From Bordetella parapertussis (GTDB taxonomy: Bacteria; Pseudomonadota; Gammaproteobacteria; Burkholderiales; SG8-41): DNA of 38,266 bases. Positions 25,871 through 34,046 of the stretch are shown here, one piece after another; position 1 is the first letter of the stretch; each line of letters opens with the position of its first letter. Where the stretch lies: assembly GCA_945906935.1 (NCBI GenBank), contig CAMDSO010000029.1, forward strand, positions 1 through 38,266. The letters run 5' to 3'. A program made the translations under genes and the position numbers. The notes beneath the pieces were generated by a model. The model ran no database searches. It was not told the origin of the DNA and saw nothing but the letters and a program-made list of their open reading frames with translations.

Positions 25871-27139
25871 ATGGGAATGACGGCGGTTGAAAAAGTACTC
25901 GCCCGCACCGCCGGACGTGCGCAGGTGCAGGCCGGCGATGTCGTCTATCCCGATCCCGACTTCATCATGATTCACGACGGCCTGGTACGCGGTGTGCGGC
26001 GCGAACTCGACGCCCTCGGCATCGACCGCCTCGCCGCGCCGGACAAGGTCATGATGGTGACCGACCATGAGGTCATCTACGGCAGCGCGCGTGCCGCCGA
26101 ATTCGGCGTCATCAATCGCGCTGCAGCCAAGGCCTGGGGCATCAAAAACTTTTACGATGTAGGCCGCGGCGGTCACGGCCACATCTTTCCGATGGAAAGC
26201 GGGCTGCTGCTGCCGGGCATGTTTTATTTCGACAACGACCGCCACGCCACCAACGCTGGAGCGATTGGCGCCTTCGGCTTTCGGGTCGGCGCTGAAATCA
26301 GCCGCGTGCTGGCCACCGGCACCAACTGGGTGATGGCGCCCAAAACCGTCAGACTGAGCTTGCGCGGCACACTCACAGACGGCGTGCATGCCCGCGACAT
26401 CGGCTTTCGCATCGCCCGCCTGCTCAACGACGGCGCGCTCGCTTTCGACCTTGATTACCGCGTGCTGGAGTTCGCCGGCGATCTCGACCAGTTCGATCTC
26501 GCCGCGCGCACGGCGCTATGCAATTCACCCACCGAGATGCGCGCCTATGGCGTCTTCTTCCCGCCCTCGCAATCCATCCTCGAACGCGCGCGCGCCAACG
26601 CCAAACGCACATTCACACCGGTCTATGCCGACGCCGATGCCAGCTACGAAGACAGCGCCACGCTCGACATCAGCGCGCTCGAACCCCAAATCGCTCCACC
26701 CGGCGGCATCCACAAATCGTTTGATATCAGCGCCGCCGTCGGTCAAAAAATCGACCACGCTTTCATCGGTGCCTGCGGCTCGGGCATGTACGAGGATTTT
26801 GCGGCGGCCGCCGCGATCTTGCGCGGCCGTCAACTCGCGCCCGGTGTGCGCATGTTCATCGCGCCGGGTTCGCAGCAATCGAGCCGCCGGCTGTTGGCCG
26901 ACGGCCTGATGCAGATTTTTATGGAAGCCGGCGTCATACCACTGCCGGCCGGTTGCGGACCCTGCAATGACGCGGTGGTCGGCCCGCTACATGGCGGCGA
27001 AGTCTCGATCTCCACCGCGTCCAACAGCAATGCTGGCCGCTTCGGCGCGAAGGATGCCTCGCTGTTTCTCGGCAGCCCCGCCACCGTCGCCGCTTCGGCA
27101 GTCACCGGCGTCATCACCGACCCGCGCACGCTGGTCTGA
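25871..27139 (+). CDS. Divergent LeuC-like hydratase large subunit (aconitase superfamily)
   Basis: Large subunit (422 residues) of a two-gene aconitase-superfamily hydro-lyase. All three 4Fe-4S ligands match LeuC: Cys in FIGACGSGMYED and the pair in PAGCGPCND; the C-terminal PATVAASAVTGVITDPR also matches LeuC's SPAMAAAAAVTG. However, substrate-side motifs are altered: LeuC CGDSHTATHGAFG reads DNDRHATNAGAIG, GSCTNSR reads GACGSGM, and STSNRNFEGRQG reads STASNSNAGRFG. So it should be an iron-sulfur dehydratase with a substrate other than isopropylmalate. It is followed after 18 bp by the small-subunit gene and preceded by a good promoter. Homoaconitase, dimethylmaleate hydratase and maleate hydratase-type enzymes are relatives; none can be chosen from sequence. 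Confidence 0.85.
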   Translation: MGMTAVEKVLARTAGRAQVQAGDVVYPDPDFIMIHDGLVRGVRRELDALGIDRLAAPDKVMMVTDHEVIYGSARAAEFGVINRAAAKAWGIKNFYDVGRGGHGHIFPMESGLLLPGMFYFDNDRHATNAGAIGAFGFRVGAEISRVLATGTNWVMAPKTVRLSLRGTLTDGVHARDIGFRIARLLNDGALAFDLDYRVLEFAGDLDQFDLAARTALCNSPTEMRAYGVFFPPSQSILERARANAKRTFTPVYADADASYEDSATLDISALEPQIAPPGGIHKSFDISAAVGQKIDHAFIGACGSGMYEDFAAAAAILRGRQLAPGVRMFIAPGSQQSSRRLLADGLMQIFMEAGVIPLPAGCGPCNDAVVGPLHGGEVSISTASNSNAGRFGAKDASLFLGSPATVAASAVTGVITDPRTLV

Positions 27140-27157
27140 GCACAGGATATCCCCGTC

Positions 27158-27703
27158 ATGGCCGGTGAAATCGAACAAACCAACTGGTATTACAAGGGCT
27201 GCTGCTACAAACTTGGCCACGATGTGCCGCATCCCGGCGGTGTCATTCCGCTTCAGCTGATCACCGCACGCGAATTCGATCCGCAAAAACTGATACCCCA
27301 TCTGTTTGCTGAAACCGATCCGGGCTTTCACCAACGCGTGCAAGCCGGCGACCTGATCGTCACTGGCCGCAATTTCGGCATGGGCCCGAAGATGAACGGC
27401 TATATCGCGATGCAGGCCTTGGGCCTCGGCCTGATATGTGAATCGATGCCTTTTCTCGCCTATCGCGCCGCTATTGGTTGCGGCCTGCCGGTCATGACTG
27501 ACTGCTTCAATGTCAGCGAACTTTGCGAAAGCGGCGACGAACTTGAAGTCGATTTCCGCTCCGGCCTGTTTTTTAACCGCACACGCGATATCCGCAAGGA
27601 ATACCCACCGCTCCCCGAAGCGTTGCAGGACATTATCGCCGTGGGCGGCAACACCGGCTGGCTCAAACGCTGGTGGCAGGAACAACAGGACACGCCACGC
27701 TGA
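27158..27703 (+). CDS. Divergent LeuD-like hydratase small subunit
   Basis: Swivelling-domain partner (181 residues) of the upstream LeuC-like protein, recognised by IVTGRNFGMGPKMNGYIAMQ and the following GLGLICESM...GCGLPVM, which track LeuD through its barrel. In LeuD the loop after GRNFG is CGSSREHA and its Ser and Arg bind substrate; here it is MGPKMNGY, so the substrate-binding signature is lost. The N-terminus carries a CC pair (YYKGCCYKLGHDVPHPGG). The ATG at 27158 has AGGA about 10 nt upstream. The end is 8 bp from the yjfM-like lipoprotein gene, which may be on the same transcript. The true substrate is not known. Confidence 0.82.
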   Translation: MAGEIEQTNWYYKGCCYKLGHDVPHPGGVIPLQLITAREFDPQKLIPHLFAETDPGFHQRVQAGDLIVTGRNFGMGPKMNGYIAMQALGLGLICESMPFLAYRAAIGCGLPVMTDCFNVSELCESGDELEVDFRSGLFFNRTRDIRKEYPPLPEALQDIIAVGGNTGWLKRWWQEQQDTPR

Positions 27704-27710
27704 CGCTGCG

Positions 27711-28082
27711 ATGAAAAAACAACGTGCACGCCGCATCCAACTGGTGACCCTGGGCACAGTCATTCTCGGCGCCTGCTCAAACGCCGATGTCCCCAAGGAT
27801 CGCTACGCCTATAAATCGCGTCCCGAGTGTGTGCAGGATTGGGGCGAAACGCATTGTGAAAATCCTCCACAGGGTCGCACTGGCAGCGCTGCCGCCGCCT
27901 ATTTTCTTGGGCCGCGCTTTAATTCAATCGTTGAAACGCCGTCAGGCAAACACATCTGGAGCGGCAGCGCCGAGATTCCCGCCATCAATCCCGATACGGG
28001 ACAATCGATGCGTGGTGCCGTCAACATCGCCCGCGGCGGCTTTGGCAACAGCGCGGGCGCCTACCAGTCCAGTGGCAGCTGA
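27711..28082 (+). CDS. YgiB/YjfM-like lipoprotein (DUF1190 family)
   Basis: Small lipoprotein of 123 residues. A positively charged start (MKKQRARR) and hydrophobic stretch end in the lipobox LGAC, so Cys is probably lipidated. ECVQDWGETHCE parallels DCVAEFGEGQCQ of E. coli YgiB, and the tail RGGFGNSAGAY parallels YgiB's RGGFGES, which identifies the DUF1190 family. Function is unknown. The ygiC/yjfC-like gene starts 2 bp after its stop, reproducing the ygiB-ygiC and yjfM-yjfC arrangement. The start at 27711 is chosen because the signal sequence begins there; the longer open frame upstream is overlap with the hydratase gene. Confidence 0.83.
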   Translation: MKKQRARRIQLVTLGTVILGACSNADVPKDRYAYKSRPECVQDWGETHCENPPQGRTGSAAAAYFLGPRFNSIVETPSGKHIWSGSAEIPAINPDTGQSMRGAVNIARGGFGNSAGAYQSSGS

Positions 28083-28084
28083 GC

Positions 28085-29206
28085 ATGCAGCGTCTGCCCT
28101 GCACGCCGCGCCCGGACTGGCGGCAAAAATTCGAGGCGCTGGGCTTTTCTTTTCACTCCGATGATGGCGGCTATTGGGATGAATCGGCGTGTTATCAATT
28201 CAGCGCCGCGCAGATCGATGAAATCGAAGCCGCTGCGGAAGAGCTGCATCGCCTCGCGCTGGCCGCGGTCAAACATGTGATCGAAGAAAGTCGCGGCGCG
28301 GAACTCGGTATCGCACCGGCGCAGATGGCCCTGATCGAGACGTCCTGGCGCACGAATGCGCCGTCGCTCTATGGCCGCTTTGATCTTGCCTATGACGGGT
28401 ACCAGCCACCGAAACTCCTTGAATACAACGCCGACACCCCGACCTCGCTGCTCGAAGCGGCGGTCGCGCAGTGGCATTGGCTCGAAGAAAGCGGACGCGC
28501 CGATCAATTCAACTCGCTGCATGAGCGGTTGATCGCACGCTGGGCGCATCTCTTCAACACGCTGCCGCCCGGCACGCCCGTATATTTTTCATGCATCAAA
28601 GGCAACGAGGAAGACCGCGTCACCCTCGAGTATCTGCGCGACACCGCGACACAGGCCGGCATCGCCACGCGTTTCATTTATATCGAAGACATCGGCTGGA
28701 ACGGCAAGGCATTGGTCGATCTCGACGGCGCGGCGATCGGTGCGTGGTTCAAACTCTATCCGTGGGAATGGCTGATGCGGGACGCCTTCGGCACGCATCT
28801 CGCCGCGACCTCGATGCACATCATCGAGCCGGCGTGGAAAGCGCTGCTATCGAACAAGGGCATACTAGCTATCCTCTGGGAGCTGTTCCCCGAGCACCCG
28901 AACTTGCTGCCGGCCTATTTCACGCCCGATTACCTGGGTGCGAGCTTTGTCGTCAAACCGTTTTTCTCGCGCGAGGGAGCGAATATTTCCATCGTCGATC
29001 GCACACAGCCGCTGACGACACCGGGCCCGTATGGCAACGAACCGAAGGTCTATCAGGCACGCGCCGCCATCCCGGCCTTCGATGGCCGCTACCCGGTGAT
29101 CGGCGCCTGGATCATCGGTGACGACGCTGCCGGCATGGGCATCCGCGAGGATGTCACGCCGGTCACCACCAACAGCAGCCGCTTCATTCCACATTTCTTC
29201 GCCTAA
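28085..29206 (+). CDS. YgiC/YjfC-like ATP-grasp protein (glutathionylspermidine synthase family)
   Basis: ATP-grasp amide ligase homologue of 373 residues related to the synthetase domain of glutathionylspermidine synthase. Key segments are SLYGRFDLAYDG, KLLEYNADTPTSLLEA (metal/ATP-side acidic residues), ILWELFPEHPNLLPAYF, FVVKPFFSREGANI (Lys and Arg near ATP) and PVIGAWIIGDDAAGMGIRED. It lacks the amidase domain of the full enzyme, as do E. coli YgiC and YjfC. The substrates are not established. It is tightly coupled to the upstream lipoprotein gene (2 bp gap) and 12 bp upstream of the DUF350 membrane gene, suggesting one operon acting on a cell-envelope or polyamine-linked substrate. Confidence 0.9.
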   Translation: MQRLPCTPRPDWRQKFEALGFSFHSDDGGYWDESACYQFSAAQIDEIEAAAEELHRLALAAVKHVIEESRGAELGIAPAQMALIETSWRTNAPSLYGRFDLAYDGYQPPKLLEYNADTPTSLLEAAVAQWHWLEESGRADQFNSLHERLIARWAHLFNTLPPGTPVYFSCIKGNEEDRVTLEYLRDTATQAGIATRFIYIEDIGWNGKALVDLDGAAIGAWFKLYPWEWLMRDAFGTHLAATSMHIIEPAWKALLSNKGILAILWELFPEHPNLLPAYFTPDYLGASFVVKPFFSREGANISIVDRTQPLTTPGPYGNEPKVYQARAAIPAFDGRYPVIGAWIIGDDAAGMGIREDVTPVTTNSSRFIPHFFA

Positions 29207-29218
29207 ACGGAGTTACAC

Positions 29219-29632
29219 ATGGCATCCTGGGTCAACGAATTCGGCGGCGGCATCAGCGCCCATCTGCTCTACTTTGCATTGTCGATCGCACTGATCGGCG
29301 TCTTCATCGTGCTCTACACTGCGATCACGCCTTATCGCGAAATCGCCTTGATCCGCGCCGGCAACCAGGCGGCAGCGGTTTCATTGGGCGGCGCGGTGCT
29401 CGGCTTTGCCCTGCCGCTGGCGCAAGCGGTGGCACAAAGCGGTGACATTGATGACATGCTGACCTGGAGTGCGGTGGCGCTCGCCGCCCAACTCGCCGCC
29501 TACGGAGTAACGCGACTGCTGCTGCCGCAACTGCCGCTGGACGTCAAAGAGGGTAAACTCGCGCCTGCGATATTTCTCGCGGCCCTCTCCATCGCCATTG
29601 GCGTGCTCAATGCAGCCGCCATGACCGAGTGA
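29219..29632 (+). CDS. YjfL-like DUF350 membrane protein
   Basis: Four-helix inner-membrane protein of 137 residues of the DUF350 (YjfL) family. Hydrophobic helices lie at about 12-34, 47-70, 80-100 and 115-135; the conserved TPYREIALIRAGNQAAAVSLGG segment with polar/charged residues between helices 1 and 2 is typical. GGAG 6 nt upstream of the ATG supports the start. DUF350 genes often accompany yjfC-type ATP-grasp genes, as here. The family is thought to be duplicated in longer members; this one is a single unit. Biochemical role unknown. Confidence 0.87.
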   Translation: MASWVNEFGGGISAHLLYFALSIALIGVFIVLYTAITPYREIALIRAGNQAAAVSLGGAVLGFALPLAQAVAQSGDIDDMLTWSAVALAAQLAAYGVTRLLLPQLPLDVKEGKLAPAIFLAALSIAIGVLNAAAMTE

Positions 29633-29656
29633 AGCACTCCGGAAGCAGCACACCCC

Positions 29657-31792
29657 ATGTCCTCCGTCACACCGAAACCGATCAACAGTTACCGCAAGTT
29701 CTGGGCGCACCGCTTTGGCATAGCGCCTTTCCTGCCGACCACACAGGCCGACATGGAGGCACGCGGCTGGGACAGTTGCGATGTGATCATCGTCACCGGC
29801 GACGCCTATATCGATCATCCGAGTTTCGGCATGGCCCTGGTGGGACGGCTGCTGGAGGCACAAGGCTTTCGCGTCGGCATCATCAGCCAGCCTGATTGGC
29901 GCTCGGCCGAAGATTTCAAACGTCTGGGCAAGCCCAATCTGTATTTCGGCGTCACCGCCGGCAATATGGATTCGATGGTGAATCGTTATACGGCTGACCG
30001 CAAACTGCGCTCCGACGACGCCTACACACCGGACGCGCAAGCGAACAAACGCCCCGACCGCGCGGTGACCGTCTATAGCCATCGTTGCCGCGAAGCCTTT
30101 CCCGAAGCCAACGTGGTGATTGGCAGCATCGAGGCCAGCCTGCGCCGCATCGCGCATTTCGATTACTGGTCAGAGACCGTGCGCCGCTCAGTGCTGCCCG
30201 ACTCGAAAGCTGATCTGCTGTTATTCGGTAATGCCGAACGCGCGCTCATCGAACTGACGCACCGCCTCGCTAAAGGCGAGGCTATCAGCACGATCCGCGA
30301 TCTGCGCGGCACGGCATTTATGGCGTCGTCTGGCTGGCGCCCCGAAGGCTGGCGCGAAGTCGACTCAAGCACCGTCGACACACCAGGGGCCATCCAGCCG
30401 CATACCGATCCTTATGAGATGAAGGAAAAAAACCCGGTGATGCCGCCAAGGAATGCGGCCCCGACCAGCAATGTGCAGACGATCCAGTTCGTTGACCGCG
30501 CTGCAAAACTCGCAGCAAAAATGCAGGAGCGCGCACAGACCGTAATCCGCCTGCCAGCCTACGAGCAGGTCAAAAGCGACCCGGTGTTGTATGCGCATGC
30601 CTCGCGCACCTTCCACCTCGAATCCAACCCGGGCAATGCACGCGCCCTGGTGCAGGCGCATGGCGAACGCGACGTGTGGCTCAATCCGCCGCCGTTACCG
30701 CTCTCAATGGCAGAAATGGATTTCGTCTACGGCATGCCGTATGCACGCGCGCCGCACCCGGCTTATGGCAACGCGAAGATTCCGGCGTGGGAAATGATCC
30801 GCTTCTCGGTCAACATCATGCGCGGCTGCTTCGGCGGCTGCACGTTTTGCTCGATCACCGAACATGAAGGCCGCATCATCCAAAGCCGCTCCGAGCAATC
30901 GATCCTGCGCGAAATCGAAGAGATCCGCGACAAGACACCAGGCTTCACCGGCGTGATCTCAGACGTCGGCGGCCCCACCGCCAACATGTACCGCATGGCC
31001 TGCAAGGACCCAAAGATCGAAAAAGCCTGCCGGCGCCCTTCATGCGTGTTCCCCGATGTGTGTGAAAACCTCAATACCGATCATGCGCCCTTGATCAGTC
31101 TCTACCGCAAGGCGCGCGCCCTGCCCGGTATCAAGAAAATATTCGTCGCCTCGGGGTTGCGCTACGACCTCGCGGTCAAATCACCGGAATACATCAAGGA
31201 ACTCGCCACCCATCACGTCGGCGGCTACCTGAAAATCGCGCCGGAACACATCTCCGAAGGCCCGCTCTCCAAGATGATGAAGCCGGGCGTCGGCAGCTAC
31301 GACAAATTCAAGGAAATGTTCGACCGCGCCTCGAAAGAGGCCGGCAAGGAACAGTATCTGATCCCCTACTTCATCGCCGCCCATCCGGGCACCTCCGACG
31401 CCGACATGGTGGAACTGGCGTTATGGCTGAAGAAGAATGATTTCCGTCTCGACCAAGTACAAACCTTTCTCCCCACGCCGCTGGCGACTGCCACCGCCAT
31501 GTATCACACCGGAAAAAATCCGCTGCGCAAGGTCACCAAGACCTCGGAAACCGTGGGCATCGTCAAAGGCGCGCGCCAGCGCCGCCTGCACAAGGCCTTT
31601 CTGCGTTATCACGATGCGGAGAACTGGCCGATGCTGCGCGAGGCCTTAAAGGAGATGGGACGCGCCGATCTGATCGGCAGCGGCAAACATCAGCTCGTAC
31701 CGGCGTTTCAGCCGGCGGGTACGGGCATCGGCGCCTCCATGCACACAAGACGCCGCCCAGTGGTGCAGCGTCGTCAGCAGCGTCTGCGCTAA
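29657..31792 (+). CDS. ygiQ: YgiQ family radical SAM protein
   Basis: Large radical SAM protein of 711 residues. The N-terminal domain (about 1-320) starts with [21 protein letters not shown], characteristic of YgiQ. The radical SAM core (about 375-620) has the iron-sulfur motif CFGGCTFC (Cys391, 395, 398) in [18 protein letters not shown]. It has further conserved cysteines near 458-475 ([17 protein letters not shown]). The C-terminal tail is basic and poorly conserved. Members are widespread, and their reaction is not settled. It follows the DUF350 gene by 24 bp and may be the last gene of that operon; it is convergent with the ATP-grasp gene. Confidence 0.92.
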   Translation: MSSVTPKPINSYRKFWAHRFGIAPFLPTTQADMEARGWDSCDVIIVTGDAYIDHPSFGMALVGRLLEAQGFRVGIISQPDWRSAEDFKRLGKPNLYFGVTAGNMDSMVNRYTADRKLRSDDAYTPDAQANKRPDRAVTVYSHRCREAFPEANVVIGSIEASLRRIAHFDYWSETVRRSVLPDSKADLLLFGNAERALIELTHRLAKGEAISTIRDLRGTAFMASSGWRPEGWREVDSSTVDTPGAIQPHTDPYEMKEKNPVMPPRNAAPTSNVQTIQFVDRAAKLAAKMQERAQTVIRLPAYEQVKSDPVLYAHASRTFHLESNPGNARALVQAHGERDVWLNPPPLPLSMAEMDFVYGMPYARAPHPAYGNAKIPAWEMIRFSVNIMRGCFGGCTFCSITEHEGRIIQSRSEQSILREIEEIRDKTPGFTGVISDVGGPTANMYRMACKDPKIEKACRRPSCVFPDVCENLNTDHAPLISLYRKARALPGIKKIFVASGLRYDLAVKSPEYIKELATHHVGGYLKIAPEHISEGPLSKMMKPGVGSYDKFKEMFDRASKEAGKEQYLIPYFIAAHPGTSDADMVELALWLKKNDFRLDQVQTFLPTPLATATAMYHTGKNPLRKVTKTSETVGIVKGARQRRLHKAFLRYHDAENWPMLREALKEMGRADLIGSGKHQLVPAFQPAGTGIGASMHTRRRPVVQRRQQRLR

Positions 31793-31828
31793 CGACGGCA
31801 CAGCGTTCGAGGCCGCAGGCGCGTCGTT
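31791..31828. terminator. Inverted repeat between convergent ygiQ and ATP-grasp genes
   Basis: AACGACG (31791-31797) and CGTCGTT (31822-31828) form a 7-bp inverted repeat that fills the gap exactly, from the ygiQ stop to the base before the opposite stop. A short T run (3) follows on the plus strand. It may act as a weak bidirectional terminator. Confidence 0.35.
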
Positions 31829-32845
31829 TCAGCGGCGTGAACGGTAGCGCTTGAGCGCGGTCTCGACGATCTTCGGAATCAACCGTTCGTAGGGAATGCC
31901 GACGAAACACAGATTGCGGCCCAAGGTGTTCGGCGTTAGATCCGAATTCGGATTTGCTTCGATAAAGACCAGCCGCCCCTCATCGGTCAGGCGGTAGTCA
32001 AGGCGTCCGTAATCGCGCATCTGGAGGGCATGAAAGGCGGCAACGCTATAGGCCTGCACCTGTCGACGCACCACCGCCGGCAATTGCGCCAAACGATAGC
32101 TGACGCGCCACTTCGTACGATAAGCCCCGTCATTCTTGATGCGATAAGTGGCAAAGGTCGGCGCATTCTTGCCTCGGCTACCGACCACCATTTCAGTCGG
32201 TGCCAGCACTCGCGGTTCATTGCCCAGCAGGCCGACGTAGATGTCGCGCCCCGGAATGTATTCCTCGCAAATCAGCGGCTCTTTCAGGCGCGACCAGATC
32301 GAACGCGCGCGCAGCTTCAACTCACGCTCGGAACGCACCAGAGAACGTTTGCTGATTTCGTCGGAGCCATCACCAAGCTGGGGTTTGACGATCAGCGGAT
32401 AAGGCAGTCCGGGATTCACCACCGGTTGCCCCGGGCGCAGCGTGAAATGCTGCGGCACATCGACGCCAGCGGCAGCCACCAGCCGTTGCGCACCGGCTTT
32501 GTCACGCGAGCGCTGCAAACCCGCCGGCCCGCTGCCGGTGTATTTGAATTTCATCATATCGAGCAGCGCAGCGATCGCGTAATCCTGCGTGCGATCGCTG
32601 TCGACCCACTCGGTGAGATTAAAGACAATGCGCGGCTTTAATTCGCGCAGACGCTGCAACGTAGCCGGGATGTCGGGACCAAACGGCACCACCACCACCT
32701 CACGATAACGCGCACGCAAGGCCTTTAAGACATGCCTTTCCATGCTGCCGCGATCGAGCACAAAGCCGCCACTACTGCCGACCTCCCCCATCTCGACATC
32801 GACCAGCATGACGACGTCACAGCGTTGCTTTTTTTGCACTGTCAT
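31829..32845 (-). CDS. ATP-grasp ligase, D-Ala-D-Ala ligase-like
   Basis: ATP-grasp protein of 338 residues resembling D-alanine-D-alanine ligase. It has an N-terminal Rossmann-like domain (about 8-110; VFNLTEWVDSD), a central segment with ATP-binding lysine in YPLIVKPQLGDGSDEISKR, ICEEYIPGRDIYVGLLG, and the metal-binding end MRDYGRLDYRLTDEGRLVFI-EANPNSDLTP. The EANP(N) signature is typical of the family (EANTLPG in Ddl), but the altered end argues against true Ddl. It is not in a peptidoglycan cluster. It is convergent with ygiQ and divergent from the Bug receptor gene. Substrates unknown. Confidence 0.85.
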   Translation of the reverse strand: MTVQKKQRCDVVMLVDVEMGEVGSSGGFVLDRGSMERHVLKALRARYREVVVVPFGPDIPATLQRLRELKPRIVFNLTEWVDSDRTQDYAIAALLDMMKFKYTGSGPAGLQRSRDKAGAQRLVAAAGVDVPQHFTLRPGQPVVNPGLPYPLIVKPQLGDGSDEISKRSLVRSERELKLRARSIWSRLKEPLICEEYIPGRDIYVGLLGNEPRVLAPTEMVVGSRGKNAPTFATYRIKNDGAYRTKWRVSYRLAQLPAVVRRQVQAYSVAAFHALQMRDYGRLDYRLTDEGRLVFIEANPNSDLTPNTLGRNLCFVGIPYERLIPKIVETALKRYRSRR

Positions 32846-32874
32846 CGGTGGATTTTACCTGTGCTCACCAGTCG

Positions 32875-32903
32875 TTGCATTTGCCGGGGTGCACTGCTAT
32901 CTT
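32875..32903 (+). promoter_or_regulatory. Candidate promoter for the first Bug receptor gene
   Basis: TTGCAT at 32875-32880, a 17-bp spacer, and TATCTT at 32898-32903 match 4 of 6 bases in each hexamer. A second AT-rich box, TATAAA at 32921, could be an alternative -10. The gene's ribosome binding site AAGGAG is 6 nt before the ATG. Confidence 0.45.
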
Positions 32904-32950
32904 GAATAGCGAAGCGGGCCTATAAAATTGCTCGCCATAAGGAGAAAAAA

Positions 32951-33919
32951 ATGACTTTGATGCATTTACGCGTGCTGTTCACACTGTTCGCGGTGGCCGC
33001 CACCGCACTGTACGCCGGATATTCCTCGGCTCAACCCTGCCCCGAAAAAAATCTGATTTACTGGCAGGCCTTTCCGGCCGGTGGTGAATCCGATATTTCC
33101 GGCCGTCACCAGCAAATGGTGCTAAAGAAGAAATGCCCGAAGTTTGAGATGGCGTTGCAATACAAACCCGGCGCCGGCGGCGGCCTGCTGTGGGGCCAGT
33201 TGAACGGTCTGCCCGGCGATGGCTACAACATCGCCGGCGTGAATCTGCCGCATATCTTCCTGCAGCCGCTCGAAGGCGAAGTGCAATACAAGACCGAGGA
33301 CATCACACCAGTCTACTGGTTTCACTACACGCCGGACGCCATCGTAGTGGCCAGTGACAGCCCCGTGAAAACCTTTGCGGATCTGATCCGCATGGCGAAA
33401 GCGCAGCCGGGCAAACTCACGCTCGCCGGCTCCGGCACCAATTCCGCAAACCACGTTGCGCATGAAAAACTCAACGGACTCGCCGGCATCCAGACCACCT
33501 ACGTACCGTTTAAGGGTACCGGCGACCTCACCACCGCGGTGATCGGCCAGCATGTCACCGGCGCCATGTCGTACAGCGCCTTCGCCATCAATACGAAGGA
33601 AAAAGTACGCGCACTGGCAGTGGCGCTCGACAAACGCCATCCGCTGCTGCCCGATGTGCCGACCTTCAAGGAGCTCGGCTACGACTGGGTGGACGGCGCT
33701 TACCGCGGTATCGGCGTACCGAAGTCAACGCCACCGGAAGTAAAAAAACGCATCTCGGATTTGTGGACGGCGCTAAACAACGATCCGGAAATGAAAGAAC
33801 TGGCCTTCAAGAGCGGCTTCGAACTGGTCAATGTCGGCGTGGATCGCATGGACGCCTTCATGAAAGAACGGCAGGCGGCGTATTTGATTTCGGCGAAGCG
33901 ACTCGGTCTGCTGAAGTAA
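32951..33919 (+). CDS. Bug-family (TctC-type) periplasmic solute-binding protein
   Basis: Periplasmic binding protein of 322 residues of the tripartite tricarboxylate transporter receptor (Bug) family, which capture carboxylates and related acids. It has a signal peptide (about 1-27) before QPCPEKNLIYW. The family frame FPAGGESDISGR (phosphate-loop-like substrate site), NHVAHEKLNGLAG and TYVPFKGTGDLTTAVIGQHVTGAM is clear, but AGG is more usual in place of the SDISGR details. No TctA or TctB permease gene is in the window, so it is an orphan receptor. It ends in a strong terminator. The next gene encodes a second Bug protein on the opposite strand. Confidence 0.9.
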   Translation: MTLMHLRVLFTLFAVAATALYAGYSSAQPCPEKNLIYWQAFPAGGESDISGRHQQMVLKKKCPKFEMALQYKPGAGGGLLWGQLNGLPGDGYNIAGVNLPHIFLQPLEGEVQYKTEDITPVYWFHYTPDAIVVASDSPVKTFADLIRMAKAQPGKLTLAGSGTNSANHVAHEKLNGLAGIQTTYVPFKGTGDLTTAVIGQHVTGAMSYSAFAINTKEKVRALAVALDKRHPLLPDVPTFKELGYDWVDGAYRGIGVPKSTPPEVKKRISDLWTALNNDPEMKELAFKSGFELVNVGVDRMDAFMKERQAAYLISAKRLGLLK

Positions 33920-33940
33920 TATCTTTCATCGACCATGTAA

Positions 33941-33967
33941 AAAACGGAGCTACGGCTCCGTTTTTTT
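33941..33967. terminator. Rho-independent bidirectional terminator with UACG tetraloop
   Basis: AAAACGGAGC-TACG-GCTCCGTTTT, followed by more T and preceded by A, forms a 10-bp stem whose closing C-G pair and UACG loop match the very stable UNCG tetraloop class. A-tract and T-tract on the two sides let it work on both strands. It serves the plus-strand Bug gene (22 nt after its stop) and, on the minus strand, the convergent second Bug gene 80 nt away. Confidence 0.9.
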
Positions 33968-34046
33968 ATTGCCCCTATAGTCGGTCGAACGCAAGCATGC
34001 GCATGCGCCAGCGCAACAGCGGCATCAACCATGACGACAGAAAGTG

